Source: Ramlibacter sp. (GTDB lineage Bacteria; Pseudomonadota; Gammaproteobacteria; Burkholderiales; Burkholderiaceae_C). Taken from it: a DNA stretch of 39,014 nucleotides. The notes below the pieces were generated by a model, which saw only the letters and a program-made list of their open reading frames with translations, made no database searches and was not told where the DNA came from. The stretch spans positions 1 through 39,014 of the forward strand of contig NZ_JAQGNQ010000090.1 of the NCBI RefSeq assembly GCF_028291745.1, written 5' to 3'. A program made the position numbers and the translations under genes. Within the stretch, counting starts at the first letter, position 1. Each line of letters begins with the position of its first letter. Shown here one piece after another: positions 38,830 through 39,014 of this stretch.

Positions 38830-39014
38830 ATGAAATCGAACCGTTCCCTGTTCGTGGCCGGCAGCGTGGTGCTGCTGCACGTCGGCGGCGTGTGGGCGCT
38901 GCAGACCGGACTGGCGCAGCGCATCGTGATCGACGCCGAGCCGCAGGCGCTGATGGCGGAATTCATCGAACCGGAACGGCAGGTCGTCGCACCGCCGCCG
39001 CCGCCCCCGCGGCA
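38830..39014 (+). CDS. energy transducer TonB, 5' part only
   Basis: The gene runs off the window after 61 codons. It begins with a single signal-anchor helix (SLFVAGSVVLLHVGGVWALQ) and then enters a proline-rich stretch (VVAPPPPPPR) typical of TonB, which spans the periplasm to reach outer-membrane receptors. It starts four bases after the PepSY stop, so it is in the same operon and probably serves the receptor encoded upstream. Confidence 0.8.
   Translation, partial: MKSNRSLFVAGSVVLLHVGGVWALQTGLAQRIVIDAEPQALMAEFIEPERQVVAPPPPPPR

Overview
The window is high-GC DNA with the coding style of a betaproteobacterium of the order Burkholderiales, most likely a Comamonadaceae relative such as Ramlibacter or Variovorax. 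This is inferred from the gene families and codon style, not from a marker gene. There is no rRNA, tRNA or CRISPR array.

Region 1 (about 1-3.1 kb) is sparse accessory DNA read leftwards. It holds a 32-bp perfect-centre palindrome, an ORF remnant, a secreted protein made of tandem Cys-paired repeats, and a retropepsin-like aspartic protease overlapping a small partner gene.

Region 2 (about 3.1-24.1 kb) is a prophage or phage-derived element, nearly all on the minus strand. From right to left it has a P4-type tyrosine integrase and an AlpA-type excisionase/regulator ending in a clear terminator. Next comes a divergent control region with an Arc-like ribbon-helix-helix repressor gene and three copies of a 17-bp palindromic operator. 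A long early operon of unknown genes follows, then a tightly coupled replication module (AlpA, two small genes, CHC2/Toprim primase, RecA-fold ATPase, regulator-like genes) stitched together by ATGA/GTGA overlaps. After it come a pectate-lyase-fold tailspike, a third AlpA-like gene, and two large virion-interior-type proteins, one with a lytic transglycosylase domain. The leftmost genes include a pair whose reading frames overlap by 143 bases. No terminase, portal, capsid, holin or endolysin gene is in the window. The packaging genes are therefore either left of position 1 or absent, in which case the element would be a capsid-less remnant or satellite.

Region 3 (about 24.2-39.0 kb) is ordinary chromosome of visibly higher GC. 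It holds a small conserved gene, HutD-family protein, DUF3820 protein, metallophosphoesterase, nucleotidyltransferase-fold protein, WrbA quinone reductase, phage-holin-family (YvlD-like) membrane protein, a single-domain response regulator, a 3-hydroxyisobutyrate-dehydrogenase-type enzyme and a quinone oxidoreductase. A cytochrome-c/Vgb-propeller fusion, a TPR membrane protein and a basic hypothetical follow. The window ends in a metal or siderophore uptake cluster: DUF2946 protein, TonB-dependent receptor, PepSY-domain membrane protein, and the start of a TonB gene cut by the window edge.

Several genes under 60 codons were found by reading gaps between annotated frames: 54, 56 and 23 residues. 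There is also a coding-like out-of-frame extension of the second RHH gene next to a hairpin.
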